A stretch of 64,000 nt of DNA from Haematococcus lacustris. Taxonomy: Eukaryota > Chlorophyta > Chlorophyceae > Chlamydomonadales > Haematococcaceae. Below the pieces are notes generated by a model. That model had not been told where the DNA came from. It worked only from the letters and a program-made list of their open reading frames with translations, and made no database searches. Positions 45,850 to 56,934 of the stretch are shown one piece after another (positions within the stretch are counted from its first letter, which is position 1; every line of letters starts with the position of its first letter). The stretch lies in the NCBI GenBank assembly GCA_030144725.1, contig JASKMD010000019.1:5489105-5553104 (forward strand), in the 5' to 3' direction. Both the position numbers and the translations under genes were made by a program.

Positions 45850-46058
45850 ATTGTGGACCACTACAAAACGGTGTTTTATCTGTGTGGAGTTCCCATCGCA
45901 TGGCATGCACATGGCCTATACATGGCATACACATGGTCATGGTCGCCTACCACTTACAGCTATTGCCCGACCACGACAGGGCAATGCATGTAGAGTTGGC
46001 ATGACAAAACATGCACTAATGTAAGCTGATGACAGCTTCAAGTGGGGGGGGGCACACA
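45850..46058 (-). ncRNA. candidate guide-RNA (omega/fRNA-like) 3' module of relic A
   Basis: Noncoding sequence directly after the Fanzor stop, conserved with 56723-56895 after relic B. Shared blocks include GCTGTCATCAGCTTAC, CATGCCAACTCTACA, GGCAATAG, GTGGTAGGCG and CTCCACACAG. Guide RNAs of TnpB and Fanzor loci come from this position, so conservation past the stop fits. It could instead be only transposon end sequence; expression is unknown. Confidence 0.35.
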
Positions 46059-46883
46059 CTACTGTGCCATAGCGGGCTGCGGCTGCTGGGCTGGAGGCTT
46101 GTCTCGCAGCCGCTTGTACCCCAACCCAGGGTACTCCTTGCCCTTGGCTGGCAGCGCTGTACCCTGCTCAGGCCACCAGCACAGCTCCAGTGGGCGCCAC
46201 TTGCTCTCCCCAATGCGTTGCATGTTCAATGCTGCATTGCAGTCCCTGTCCAGCCACCTGCCAGGCTGTGGGGCCGGCTTGGCTTTAGCAGCCTTGCTCT
46301 TGGCCTTGCCTTCGCCCTTGGTGGACAGGGTGGGATCAGCTGCCTCTGGCTTAGCCTTGGTGCGCTTGCTGCGCTTGGCTGGCAGGGGAGTGCTAGGCCC
46401 TGGCTCCAAGGCTGCTGACTGTGAGGCTGCCTGGCTGTTGCATGGGGCCTGTGGGGGCTTGCGGGGGGCCACTACCGAGCACCACATCATGCCCCGCACT
46501 GGCTGGTCACGCTGCTGGCTCCAGGCTGGGCGCAGCAGCGGGGTCCACCTCCCCTTGCAGGGAGCTTCCAGTCTTTGCAGGCCTGGTGGGCTGCGCATGG
46601 TCCAGCTGCCTCCTCACAGGGCTGCCGACCATTCACCGCAGAGCTGACCCGGGTGGTGCGGTGCTCATCCACAAGCACCACCCTGCCCCGCAGCTGGTCT
46701 GTGCCCCTGGGCCTGCACACCACCTTGCGGCAGGCACTGCAACACCGCATTGGCACCCCACCCTCCCCGGGTGCCAATGCCAGCTGCTCCAAAGAACACC
46801 ACCAGCTGCTTGGCATGCCCATGGCGCTCCATGGCCACCTCAGCCATGTCCTCAGCCATAACACGATTTACAGCACGCTCCAC
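46059..46883 (-). pseudogene. Fanzor nuclease pseudogene, two frameshifts
   Basis: Coding remnant within relic A. It keeps the region from the central RuvC subdomain to the natural C-terminus (LPAKGKEYPGLGYKRLRDK, ending in MAQ and TAG). The usual zinc-finger cysteines cannot be assigned confidently. Two frame changes and loss of the N-terminal half mean no active enzyme could be made. TTCGCCCTTGG-type lysine/alanine-rich linker sequence (about 46270-46370) is typical of this algal family. Confidence 0.85.
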
Positions 46884-49800
46884 AGCTGCTCAACCGTTAG
46901 CCCCTCCTTCAGCGCCTCCACCGCCAGCCCCAGCTCAGGGCAGAACACTGGCTCGCGGTCAACACCCTGCTCATGCATCAACCAATCATCAGCCATGACA
47001 TGCTGAGTCCATGATGTTGTGTGTGTTGTGAGGTGGCTGCCATGTGATGATGATGCTGAGGCTGTGTGTTGCATCCATGTCAACATGTGGATGCCATGCA
47101 ATGCTGATTCTGATGACACCCTGAACAGCACAGTACAGGAAGTGCACTATGGGCGGAGCTATGGCTCCTGCGCCCCTGGCCGTGTCACGCCCTGCCAGTG
47201 AGGGGCCGCAGAGGGCTCTTTGATGGGCACCAGTTTCTTTGTTTTAGAGTAGAAACAAAAACAGCTGGTGGGAGCAACCCCTTTTAACATCTGCCTGTGG
47301 CTGTGCCCATGTCGATGACTGTGTCCAATGGACTGCCATGCAGCTGATGCCGCTGGTGCACATGTCCAAGGCTAGCTGACGATTGGTACCTCCACACCGG
47401 TTATAGCGGTGTGAGGAGTGACTGTGTAACATGCCTGATTGAGTGAATATGGTCACACCTTGGTGGGGTCGGCGTAGTAGGCTGCCAGCACGTCACCCTT
47501 GTCACTGGCTTCAACAATGGTTACGTCCTCCTCCCTGCTTGCAGACCCAGGCAGCACCACCCTGGTCAAATTGTTGATGGCCACATGGCAGTGCGTGGCA
47601 GTGCATGGCAGTGCATGGCAGTGCATGGCCCAGGTGTAGGTCAGTGCATGGGGCACCTACCTCCTTTCCTGGGCACCACACACTGCATGGGCTGCTGCAG
47701 CACCAGGGGCAACAGTGGGCGGGGTGCTTGTGGGCCATGAGGCCATGAGGGTAGACAACATGCTGTGGAGCAACGTGCAGCGCAGTGTAAGGGGTGAGGG
47801 TGGGAGGTGAGGGGGTACTGACTGTGAGGTGATGCGCAGGGCGGCCATGTCAGGGGTGGGCAGGTCAGGGCTGAGGTCCGCCTCCACGCCAAATATTGGG
47901 CGCTGGGAGTAGGTAGCCCACAAGCTGCTCAGCTCCTTGTGCACGTAGTCCAGCGTCTCCTGCAGGCGCAGCACAGAGGCAGGCCACACCGCCACTGCCT
48001 GGAATGGTCTGTCAAGTGTTTGTCAACCCTAGATGCACGCAACGCGGGGTTCGCCACAGGCCAGGCCAGGCCAGCACACAGGTTGTTAGCTGTAGTCCTC
48101 GACGTTGGTCTGATCCAGTCCAGGTCCTCCTGTACGTAAACCTCGAGCTCTGTTTGCGGATGTTGCTCAACCCCCAACCCTCAACCCTGACCCTGGCCCC
48201 AGCCCCAGCCCCAGCATGTAGCGGCCATAGCCCCTTCCTGTCCTGCACACCCTGTACATGCGTGCAGCACACTGGGGTGGCCTGCCTGCCTGCCCTAGGC
48301 TACAGCCGGCCCACTCAGCCGTTCTCAACCTTCACTGAGCACCTCTCCTCTCAGGCAGTGATGCCAGGCAGTAGGGAGGGGGAAGCAGCAGCGCAGGACT
48401 TCCCACACCTACCCACCATTCATGCACCACCTTGTTCACCCCATGGGGGGCAAGGCTCTTGCCCCACCCAACAACCACCCAACCACCAACCAGCTTTGCA
48501 CCACCCCTGCCCCCAACCAAAGCTGGCTAACCCGACCTGCACCTGACCCCCACCAGGGGACCATCAGGTTCAGTAGCCCCAACCCCCCCACACACCCCAC
48601 CCTAACTGCACCCCGGCCTCCCCTCCCACTCCCCCACCTCTCCCTTTGCCCCGCCTCCCCTCCCCCTCCCCCCACCCCACCTTGGGGTCCACCTTGAAAC
48701 CCAGCATGTAGCCGCCTGACCAGGGCGTGGTCTCAATCACCAGGGCTGTGCCAAACTTGGAGTCCCGTAGCTTAATGCTTTTCATCTGCACCATATTCCA
48801 AACACCAGGCACTTCCTGGTCACATCACACGATCATGTCACATCACACCTTACCACACATCACACCACTCCAAAGGGCTCCACACCTGAGTGGGAGTGGG
48901 AGTGGAGTAGGAGGGGGTCGCAGGCATGACTGAGGTTCTCACAGCCAAGTGCGTCAGGCCTGATGCTGCTGTTCTAGCTTGTCAGAGTGTGACCCTCCCT
49001 CATGCAATGTACGGGTCAGGGTCAGGCTAGGGGTGGGTCCGGTCTGCAGCTGACCTGCAGGTAGGGTATGGACACGTTGAAGGAGTCAGCGAGGTTGGCA
49101 TACCACACTACACGCACATTGCTGATGAAGAAGGTGCCTAGGTTGCCCTGCAGCCAGCACTCAGGGCCAGGCTAGCCAGCATCACCCTCAACAGCGCCCT
49201 GACTGCTACTGATGCCTGCCAATAAACAAGCAAAGGCTAGGTCAGACAACACGAGGTCAGGGTCAGGGTCAGGGTCAGGGTCAGGGTCAGGGTCAGGGAA
49301 AGACGGTGATGGGAGGGTAACCATGCTGTCCCTGGCCAGGGTTGATGCGGCTGCAGGTTGGTGCTGAGTCCTCACCTGCTCACTGCTCAGGTTCCACACG
49401 CCATTCACCCGGCTGTAGGTCTGCTCTTGGGGCAGCAGCCGCAACTCCCTGTCCGCAATCAGTGCGCCTGGCCAGGCCGGGCAGGGCAGGGTAAGGCCGG
49501 GGTAGGGCAGGGATGCGCAGGGCTCAGGAGCAGGGCCAGGCAGGGTAGGGCAGGTCAGGCAGGTCAAAGCCAGGCAGGGGGAGGCAGGGCTCAGGGTAGG
49601 GGCAGAGTGCGGCTCAAGGTGTGAGCTAGGGTGGGGCCATGGTGTGACCTGCATGTGACCTACAAATTAGACCATGTGGAGAGGTGCAAGCATGCTGCAT
49701 GCTGCCAGGGTGGCGCTGACTCCGTAGCTGATCTGGTTCGGCTGCTGCTGCCCCATACATACGAGCCATTGATGTGCCTGGTCCATGCCCAGGAGGCTAG

Positions 49801-50590
49801 GCAGGTGTGTTGGTATGCCAGGGCAGGGCTTGTGGGGGCAGCTACCGCGCAGCTTCAGCTCCCGGTACAGCCTGCTGGTGTTGTAGGCTGTATTGACGGC
49901 CTGCACCACACTGAACAGCTGGCTGGCATTGGTGGCCAGGCTGGTGAAGATGAACTCAAAGCGCTGGCTGTGGTACTTTGCTGACACGAACAGGGCTTCG
50001 GAGGAGCCTGCAGGCAGCAGCACGCGGCAAGCGCAGAGAAACATGCAGTCCTAGCGCATGGGAGCGCACCTTGGGGATCCATGGGCAGCATGTGACATGT
50101 AGCATGCGGTGAGCCATGCCTCGTCTGCAGAGAGCAGGATTGAGCTGGGTGTGTGGCGGTAGGATCGAGCGCCTGCCTTTCAGCCGTGACTCCGCGCTGC
50201 AAACTTTAAGGGCTGTCACGCAGTTGAAGCCAATCGAGATGTTGGTGCGTTTGACCTTTTTGGACCACCAGGTCAGTCTGAGGCTGGTGACCTGTAACAG
50301 GCCCTGGTTCCCATTGTTGCCCTTGGTGTCCTCCACTGGGTCCTGCAAGAAAATGGGCAGGCGCAATGAGGAGCTCGCTGCTGCGGTTGCTGCTGCCGGA
50401 GTTGTTCTCTGGCTTCCATGGCATCTGCTTGCATGCTAACACCGCCCTGATCACCCACTATGCATTGAATGACGTCTTCACCCTTACACAGGTCCAAGTC
50501 ACTGGGAGATGTGTCGAAACGGATCTCTCTGTCCTGCCATATTTCCGCAGGGCCAGACTTTGGGCTACCGAAAAGAAGCTCTAAGGCCAT
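46868..50590 (-). CDS. BBS5: Bardet-Biedl syndrome 5 protein, BBSome subunit
   Basis: Subunit of the BBSome, the coat that moves membrane proteins in and out of cilia; BBS5 has two PH-like (DM16) domains that bind phosphoinositides. Nine exons join in phase: 50590-50459, 50342-50177, 50007-49846, 49467-49376, 49147-49055, 48785-48681, 47959-47823, 47561-47459 and 46966-46868, giving about 362 residues (341 in human). Matching stretches: [125 protein letters not shown] and [20 protein letters not shown]. Intron 2 uses a GC donor (AAAG|GCAGGC). The stop is immediately followed by Fanzor relic A, so the 3' UTR is probably element-derived. The presence of BBS5 argues for a ciliated life stage. 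Confidence 0.97.
49252..49298 (+). repeat. (TCAGGG)n array in BBS5 intron
   Basis: Seven perfect TCAGGG units, one base away from the TTAGGG telomere unit, between exons 49467-49376 and 49147-49055. Confidence 0.9.
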
Positions 50591-50877
50591 CGCTCTGCCG
50601 TTGAGCTCATTCTGAAAATGTCATGCCTATCGCCGGGAGATTGGAGAACACAACTTGTTTGATTCTACACGCAAATCACACTGTTGGTGGGCCCGCCGCA
50701 GCTCATTGCTCCGAATCGTGCAGCATTGGAGCTCCGTGGTCAAACTTGCATTCACAAGCAGGATCTCCCGTCGAGATTTGCGACAGCGCGTGCCATTCCC
50801 GCGTGCCAACAGCTCAATCAGCCTTTAGACGGCTGCTGAAGCTGCCTGGCAATTGAGCAGGCGCCCACAGCAGCGTG
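50591..50877. promoter_or_regulatory. shared divergent promoter region of BBS5 and LCYE
   Basis: Only 287 bases separate the start codons of BBS5 (minus) and LCYE (plus). The sequence is less GC-rich than the flanking exons, as expected for a promoter with both 5' UTRs. No TATA box or known element is asserted. Confidence 0.6.
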
Positions 50878-53800
50878 ATGGCCGCAGCGCAAATGGCCGC
50901 AACGTCCCGTCAATGCCTGGCAGCATCGCGTAGCTCTGCTGCACCCACCAGGCTGCAGCCACTCAGGGTCGCTACGGTGGCGCGACCAATAGTGGAATCA
51001 CCGACCTCACCTCAGGACAGCCATATGCGCATTCCTGTGGTTCAGGATCAAAATCAGCTAGTGCGCGTGGGGCACTACGAAGCCGCGCTGGTTCGCCAAC
51101 AGGTGCGCGGTTGCGATAATGCAAGCCAACCGCCAGGTCAGCATCATCGGCGCCCCACTCACGCTGATGTGTGCCGGCTTCAGGCGAGTAAGCCTGACTC
51201 TGGCCAAGACGCCATCGCCTCCTCCTTGCACAAACCCGACATGTCCAAGCTGCATGACGCCGTTGTGGTGGGAGCAGGCCCAGCCGGCATGTACCTCGCA
51301 GCCGAGCTTGCGAAGCGGGGCCTTAGCACAGTGCTCGTAGGTGAGTGGGTACCACTGTCTGACTGCCTGCTGCTGTGGTAGGCGCAGCCTCAATCAGGCT
51401 GATGGAGCAGCCTCTGTGGCAAGGGTGTGTACAGCTGTCACACATTGCGTTGCAAGCGCTGACCCATGTGATCACTTTGCGACCATAGCCCTAGACTAGC
51501 ACACCCTGCCGTGTCCTTTTCTGTGCCACTGCGCTTCTTGCACCATCAAGCTGTGGTGCAAAACAGGCCAGTCAGGCCTGCCCCCACCCCCCCTTGCAGG
51601 GCCTGCCCTACTGCTGCCTGGGCCTGCATCAGCTTCAGGTCACCCAGGGCAGAGACAAATGCGACTAAGCAGCATGCAGGCATTCAGGCTGTAGCTTGGA
51701 AGGCACACCCAGCATGGCAGCCTGGCCTGGGACCACGGGATTGAGTTGCAATGAGAGGCAAGGCCAGGTGGCTAGTACATAGCAGATGAGGAGAGGTATG
51801 GTTGGCAGGCTGCCACCACCACACACGCACCCAAAGCTGGCAGGCCTGCAGGCTTGCTCTGTAGGACAGGCCCCAGGCTGCCTGCTGGGCTTGCCTCCAC
51901 CTCCAGAACTGGCTACTGCCACTGGCACCCCAGCATGGCATCACCCCATCTTGCACCTGCACCTACTCCTACACATGTACGCCACCACCCCAGCAATGCC
52001 CCCTGCGGCGCCCTTGCCATGCCTAGCTACACCTACTTACACATACACGCTGCTGCATGAAGTGCGGCACAGTGCCTTGCACCCCAGCCTGGCACTGCCT
52101 CATCTCCCATCGACACCTTCTTTTGCACCTACTAGCAATTGTCTGCAATGCCCCCTGCGGCGCTTCTGCCTTGCCCTCGCAGGCCTGGATATGCCCCTCG
52201 TCAACAACTACGGCGTGTGGACGGACGAGTTCAAGGCGCTCGGCTTGGAGCACACGCTGGAGCGCTCTTGGCCTGACGCGTCCTGCTTTTTCGGCGAGGG
52301 CAAGCCTGTGCGCCTGGGCCGAGGCTATGGCCGGGTCAGCCGGCGCAAGCTGCGCGAGCATCTGGTCGCCATGTGCGCGGAGGCGGGCGTGGCCTTCCTG
52401 GCCGCTGAGGTGGACTCACTGCAGGTGCGCTGACGGCTGCCTGGCACGCTTGTGCTGCAGGGCTTCAAGAGGGTGGCTCGCAAGGCAGCAGCAGAGTGTC
52501 TAAGCAGAGGCCAGCACTGTGCTAGGCTGGTACCCAGCAGCCTTGCAAGCGAATGGCAGGATGCCTGCGGAAGCATGCCCAGAGGGCAGCATCCCAGCAG
52601 CAGCAGCAGCAACAGCAGGTGGATGGTAGCTGGGGGTTCGCAGCCCAGCTGGTAGCTGCAGCCTGGTCCAGTTCCGGGTGTTCCCTTGCATCAAATGGTA
52701 TGGCCGCCCTTTCCCTGTCACCCACACTGGCCTTGTGCTGCCGCCACCGCTTGTGCCCTACCACCCCTCCTGCAGCTGCAGCAGCCTGAGCCACACCCGC
52801 TGCTCCTGCCGCCTCTGCCTCCGCTGGTGGCTGGGTGCAGGTGGCTGTGGGGGGAGGCTCCACGACCCTGAGCATGCTGCATGGCGGCCAGCTGAGAGCC
52901 AGGTGAGGGTCTGGGAGGCAGGCTGGGAAGGCTGGATAGGAGCACCCCCTGTGTCAAGGAGGGGACACAGGGTGGGGTATAGCACCCCCTGTGCTGGCAA
53001 GTGCTGGTTAATTAGTTGGCTGGTGAGGCCTGGAGCAGTCAGCAAGTCAGGGGTTCAAACCCATCCTACTGCAACGTTGGGGCTGACAGACCTTGTGCCA
53101 GTGACCTGGCCTGGATCTGAGCTGGGCTGTGTGCAGTGCCCGGTGGCAGCGTGTGGCAGCCTTGGTAGGTGGCAGGCAGAACCAGAGTGCAGGGTGCAGC
53201 GCAGCGTCAGGGGCGGCCAAGCTCCAGGGCGTCAGGGGAGAATGAGCGGCACGCAGGGCAGGCGGGCTGGGCCATGCCAGCTTCTGGAGGCTGGCCGAGA
53301 GCAGCCAGGTGGTGCGCTGTGACAAGGTGCTAGGCAGGTGACAGGCAGGTGGACAGTGGTGGTGAGGCTGACCACACATTACCACACCCTACCACACCCT
53401 ACCACACCCTACCACACCCTACCACACCCTATCACACCCTACCACACCCTATCACACCCTACCACATCACACCCTACCACACTACCCTACCACACTACCA
53501 CACTACCCTACCACCCTACCACACCCTACCATACCAAGCCCTGAAACCACTGCCCCTACCTGATCCACCCACCACACCCTTCCACCCTCTCACCCCTCCC
53601 TGACAGCAGCCCCCCTCTGCTCCACCTCAGCTGGGCTTCTCAAGGGAACGTGGCAGCCCTGTTGCGCACCAGCTGCCCGGACATACCTGCCAGCATCGGA
53701 ATGCCCTCTGCCCAGGCCAGTGGAAGTCAAGCCAGGATTCAAAAGGCTAGGGGCTCAGCGGGCAGGCCCCCTACCCCCCTGCTGGCCAGGGCGTGGTGTC

Positions 53801-56432
53801 CCCCCTTGGCTGCAGGCTGGTGACGCTGGCTGCGGGTGCTGCGGCCGGCAAGTTCCTGCGCTATGAGGAGGGCGCCCCTAGCGTGGCCTCACAGACCGCC
53901 TATGGCATTGAGGCGGAGGTGGAGGGCTACCATGAGGGTCAGTGACGGCAGGGGGGGCAGGGGTGGAGAGTAACAGGGAGATCGCATGCATGGGCGATGC
54001 ATGACGTGACGTTGCAAGGGCAAGCATGTGTAAACATGGGGCAAGAAGGTGGCAGGCCAGGAGGAGATGCGTAAACATGTGGAGGGGGCCAACGGCAGGG
54101 AGGTCAGGGGGAGGTGGTACTAGACAGTTCGTGGTTTGCCTCACCTGTGATATTGTCAACTGCTGACCTGCACCCCCTCTGCACCCTCTGGCCCCCTTTC
54201 TAATCAATAGGCTGGCAGGCTGTTGGCAGGCTGTGGGGTGAGCATGATGCGATGCCGCATTGCACAGCCCGGCCGCAAAGGCCGCAGTGCCCAGCCCAGC
54301 CCAGCCCTCACCGCCATCTTGCCTGGTGCCCTGCAGCCTTCCCCGGCAACGAGATGCTCTTTATGGACTTCAGGCGGCACCACACCGGGGTGTGGGAGCA
54401 GTCTGCGCCCAAGATCAGGGTGAGAGGGGTCGGAGGGGGTGGGGGAGGAGGGTCAGGTCAGCAGGACACAGGAGGGGTGGGGGAGGAATAGTGGTAGGAC
54501 CATGGCAGTCTTGGGGGCTGTCACGCCAGGCTGTGAGTGCAGGTCCACGGGGGAGGCAGTGGTGCCGGGCCTGTGAGGTAGGGACGCCAGCGCTGGCAGA
54601 GGGTGGGAAGTGAGGGGTTCCCTGCTGCCCCTGCAGGTGGGGTCACACCCCAATGCCGGTGACGGGGAGTGGGGCACGTCAGGGGAGGTGCCCAGCTTCC
54701 TGTACGCCATGCCCCTTGGAGGGGATCGCGTGTTCTTGGAGGAGACCTGCCTGGTGGCCAAGGTGGGCGCTGCTGCACTGAAGCTGGGTTTTGTATATGC
54801 CCACAAGCTCACAAGCATAAGCTCATTATGCATTACGTATGATATTCATAGTTATTATGCATTATGCACGGTATTGTATGATGTTCACTTTTCATATGAA
54901 CAGCTGGCTGGCTGACACCACAACCCTCAGCAAGCACTATTCTGGGGAGGTCACATCTGCGGTAGGGGATTGTTTGTGGCGGGGCTGGGGTGCTGTACGG
55001 GTCTGCATGCAGAGTGCTTCAGAGCACTGCTAGTGCGGCTTGCGCCTAGGGGAGCTGATTGCAGGCCAGGCATTGCGCAGTTGTTGTCATTGGGTAGACA
55101 GCAAGTGGGAAGCAGGCTGTGAGGCAGCGGCTACACTAAGTAAAGTATCATCCTTGAAGCTGGTGGTGGAGGCACAGCTCATGTCCGACCTTACTTGCGT
55201 CCTGATGGTGCACCGCAGCCTGCGCTGCCCTTTGCGGTATTGAAGCGGCGCTTGGAGCGGCGTATGGCTGCGCATGGCATTCGCGTCAAAAAGGTCCACG
55301 AGGAGGAGTGGAGCTACATCCCGGTCGGCGGCCCGCTGCCCAAGGGCGACCAAGCTGTCGCAGCTTTCGGTGCAGCAGCAAACCTAGTGCACCCAGCCAC
55401 AGGTGCGATGTTGACGCTGAGGCGCCTGCCCCTGCGCAGATAAGGTCCTGGTGCGCTAGCTTTATGAAGCGCCAGGCACTCAATTCTAGACGGGCAGCAG
55501 ACCATGAAGCCAAACGCTCTGCGTACACGGAGTGCGCGTGGTGCAGACGTCTTGCAACTGCTGAGTGTCTGGCGGGGTAGCCCTGCGCGTCTGCACCACC
55601 CGCCCTCCGCCCTTCCCTCGCAGGCTTCTCCGTGTCTCGCTCCTTCCGTGAGGCTCCTCGCGTCGCTGACGAGCTAGCAGCTTGCATCCGCGCCGGACTC
55701 GGCGTGCGACAAGCGTCGGCAAGGGTGTGGTCAACGCTGTGGCCGCAAGAGAAACGCACGCAAACCGCGTTCCACGTGTTCGGCATGGAGTTGCTGGCGA
55801 CGCTCGACCTGGCGTCAACAAACGCGTTCTTCGGCACATTCTTCAAGTTGCCCAGGTATGTCCTCCACCTCCGTCAATATTTGTCCCCCCTTCTCCTCTC
55901 AGCCTCCCTATCTTCTTTTGAGGTACTGGCATGCGCTGGTGCTGTTGCTGCTTGATCTGGCAATGACGCACGCCAGAGCAATGAAGCAGCCATAATATAA
56001 GCGTCTTTGCCATGGTAGGAGTGTGGGATTACAGGTAAGGCCAAGTAGCTTTACCAGTGTCACGAAAAACAGAGCGTATACCCACCATTGTCATCAGTGC
56101 ATCCAACTCTCACCCTCGCCTGCCTGCTGCCTCACAGCTACTACTGGCGCGGCTACATGGCCAGCCAGCTGAGCAGTGGAGAGCTCATCATCTTTGCGTT
56201 GCTCACCTTTGCTCTTGCCAACAACGACATCCGGGCCAAGCTCATGGTGCACCTGTTCAGCGACCCAGCAGGGCGATACTTGCTGGATGCCTACGTCAAG
56301 CGCTACCGCGACAGCCCCAGCCCCAGCCCCAGCCCCAGCAGCAGCCCCAGCAGCAGCCTCAGTGCACTCCCGCCCCCCGCCCCTGCCGCTGAGGTCAAGT
56401 TACCCGCCTCACTAGAGCCTAATCAGGCCTGA
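50878..56432 (+). CDS. LCYE: lycopene epsilon-cyclase, plastid
   Basis: Flavoprotein of the carotenoid pathway: closes an epsilon ring on lycopene, committing flux to alpha-carotene and lutein; acts in the plastid. Nine exons join in phase: 50878-51340, 52183-52424, 52841-52902, 53816-53937, 54337-54419, 54637-54762, 55219-55402, 55624-55855 and 56138-56432 (TGA), about 602 residues. The N-terminus is transit-peptide-like (MAAAQMAATSRQCLAASRSS). The dinucleotide motif is VVVGAGPAGMYLAAELAKRG. Cyclase hallmarks follow: NNYGVWTDEFKALGLE, GRVSRRKLREHL, QTAYGIEAEVEG, PSFLYAMPLGGDRVFLEETC, EEEWSYIPVGGPLP and FGAAANLVHPATG. EEEWSYIPVGG and the WPQEK-containing C-terminal part favour epsilon over beta cyclase. 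The extreme C-terminus adds a Ser-Pro repeat tail. TGTAA at 56508 is a plausible green-algal poly(A) signal. Confidence 0.95.
53379..53540 (+). repeat. ACCACACCCT decamer array
   Basis: About nine ten-base units (ACCACACCCT with variants ATCACACCCT), then irregular CACTACCCTACC, in the LCYE intron between exons 52841-52902 and 53816-53937. Partly telomere-like in composition. Confidence 0.9.
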
Positions 56433-56532
56433 GGGCAAGCTGCCACTGGGGCGCAAGCAGGTGGTTGGTAGCTGGCTGAGAAAGGGGTGAAGGTTGAGTG
56501 GTGGTGGTGTAAGCCACCCTGTGGAGGTGACC

Positions 56533-56895
56533 AGGCTGGAACATGCAGCGCATTGGGGAGAGCAGGTGGCGGCCGCTGGAGCTGTGCTACTGGCCAGACC
56601 AGGGAGCTCTGCCAGCCAAGGGCAAGGAATACCCTGGCTTGGGCTACAAGCGGCTGCGAGACAAGCCTCTCAAGGCCCAGCAGCAGCAGCAGCAGCAGCA
56701 GCAACCTGCTGTGGCACAGTAATGTGTGCCCCCTTTGTTGAGCTGTCATCAGCTTACGTTTAGTGCATGCAGGCCATGCCAACTCTACACGATAGCCCTC
56801 GGGTCAGGCAATAGTGTAGGTGGTAGGCGGCTCATGTGCCATGTGCACTGGGTTACTCCACACAGCCCAATAGCACTGTTTGAGTCGGGTCACTA
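56533..56895 (+). mobile_element. Fanzor element relic B, 3' end only
   Basis: Begins abruptly with NMQRIGESRWRPLELC (from about 56540) and runs to the natural Fanzor C-terminus (56543-56722: LPAKGKEYPGLGYKRLRDK, poly-Gln, then PAVAQ and TAA). Nucleotide and protein identity to relic A are high, but the RuvC motifs lie upstream of the break and are missing. After the stop it keeps the same noncoding 3' module. It starts about 100 bases past the LCYE stop and shares its orientation. Confidence 0.85.
56723..56895 (+). ncRNA. candidate guide-RNA (omega/fRNA-like) 3' module of relic B
   Basis: Counterpart of 45850-46058, colinear with it over roughly 170 bases after the Fanzor stop with a few small gaps. 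Homology fades near CTCCACACAG and the following 40 bases. RNA status is inference only. Confidence 0.35.
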
Positions 56896-56898
56896 TTG

Positions 56899-56934
56899 CC
56901 CACTAGTATAATCCCGCTAGTGGCTGCTAGTGGG
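56899..56934 (+). repeat. inverted repeat at the outer edge of relic B
   Basis: Arms CCCACTAG (56899-56906) and CTAGTGGG (56927-56934) with a 20-base loop, just where similarity to relic A ends. It may mark the element end or be an independent hairpin. Confidence 0.6.

Larger units (their letters stand above)
45850..46883 (-). mobile_element. Fanzor (eukaryotic TnpB-like) element relic A, 5'-truncated
   Basis: Remnant of a Fanzor locus; Fanzors are eukaryotic relatives of TnpB, RNA-guided DNA nucleases. The coding part (46883-46059) is in three frames. The first gives QLVVFFGAAGIGTRGGWG, the second RVVLVDEHRTTRVSSAVNG (RuvC-II-like Glu region), and the third holds the RuvC-III-like motif DRDCNAALNM (46250-46221) followed by MQRIGESKWRPLELC. 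The frame shifts at about 46735 and 46560. The N-terminal half is absent; the element begins where BBS5 ends, and the first 16 bases overlap the last BBS5 codons. After its TAG a noncoding 3' module runs to about 45850 and is shared with relic B. Confidence 0.85.

Noticed and set aside
46868..47131. Frame ending in [10 protein letters not shown] first considered as the N-terminal part of the Fanzor protein
   Set aside because: [20 protein letters not shown] is the conserved BBS5 C-terminus and joins in phase to the BBS5 exon at 47459.
50878..56432. Lycopene beta-cyclase instead of epsilon
   Set aside because: GRVSRRKLREHL, EEEWSYIPVGGPLP and the long C-terminal part after HPATG fit epsilon-cyclases; beta-cyclases differ at these places.
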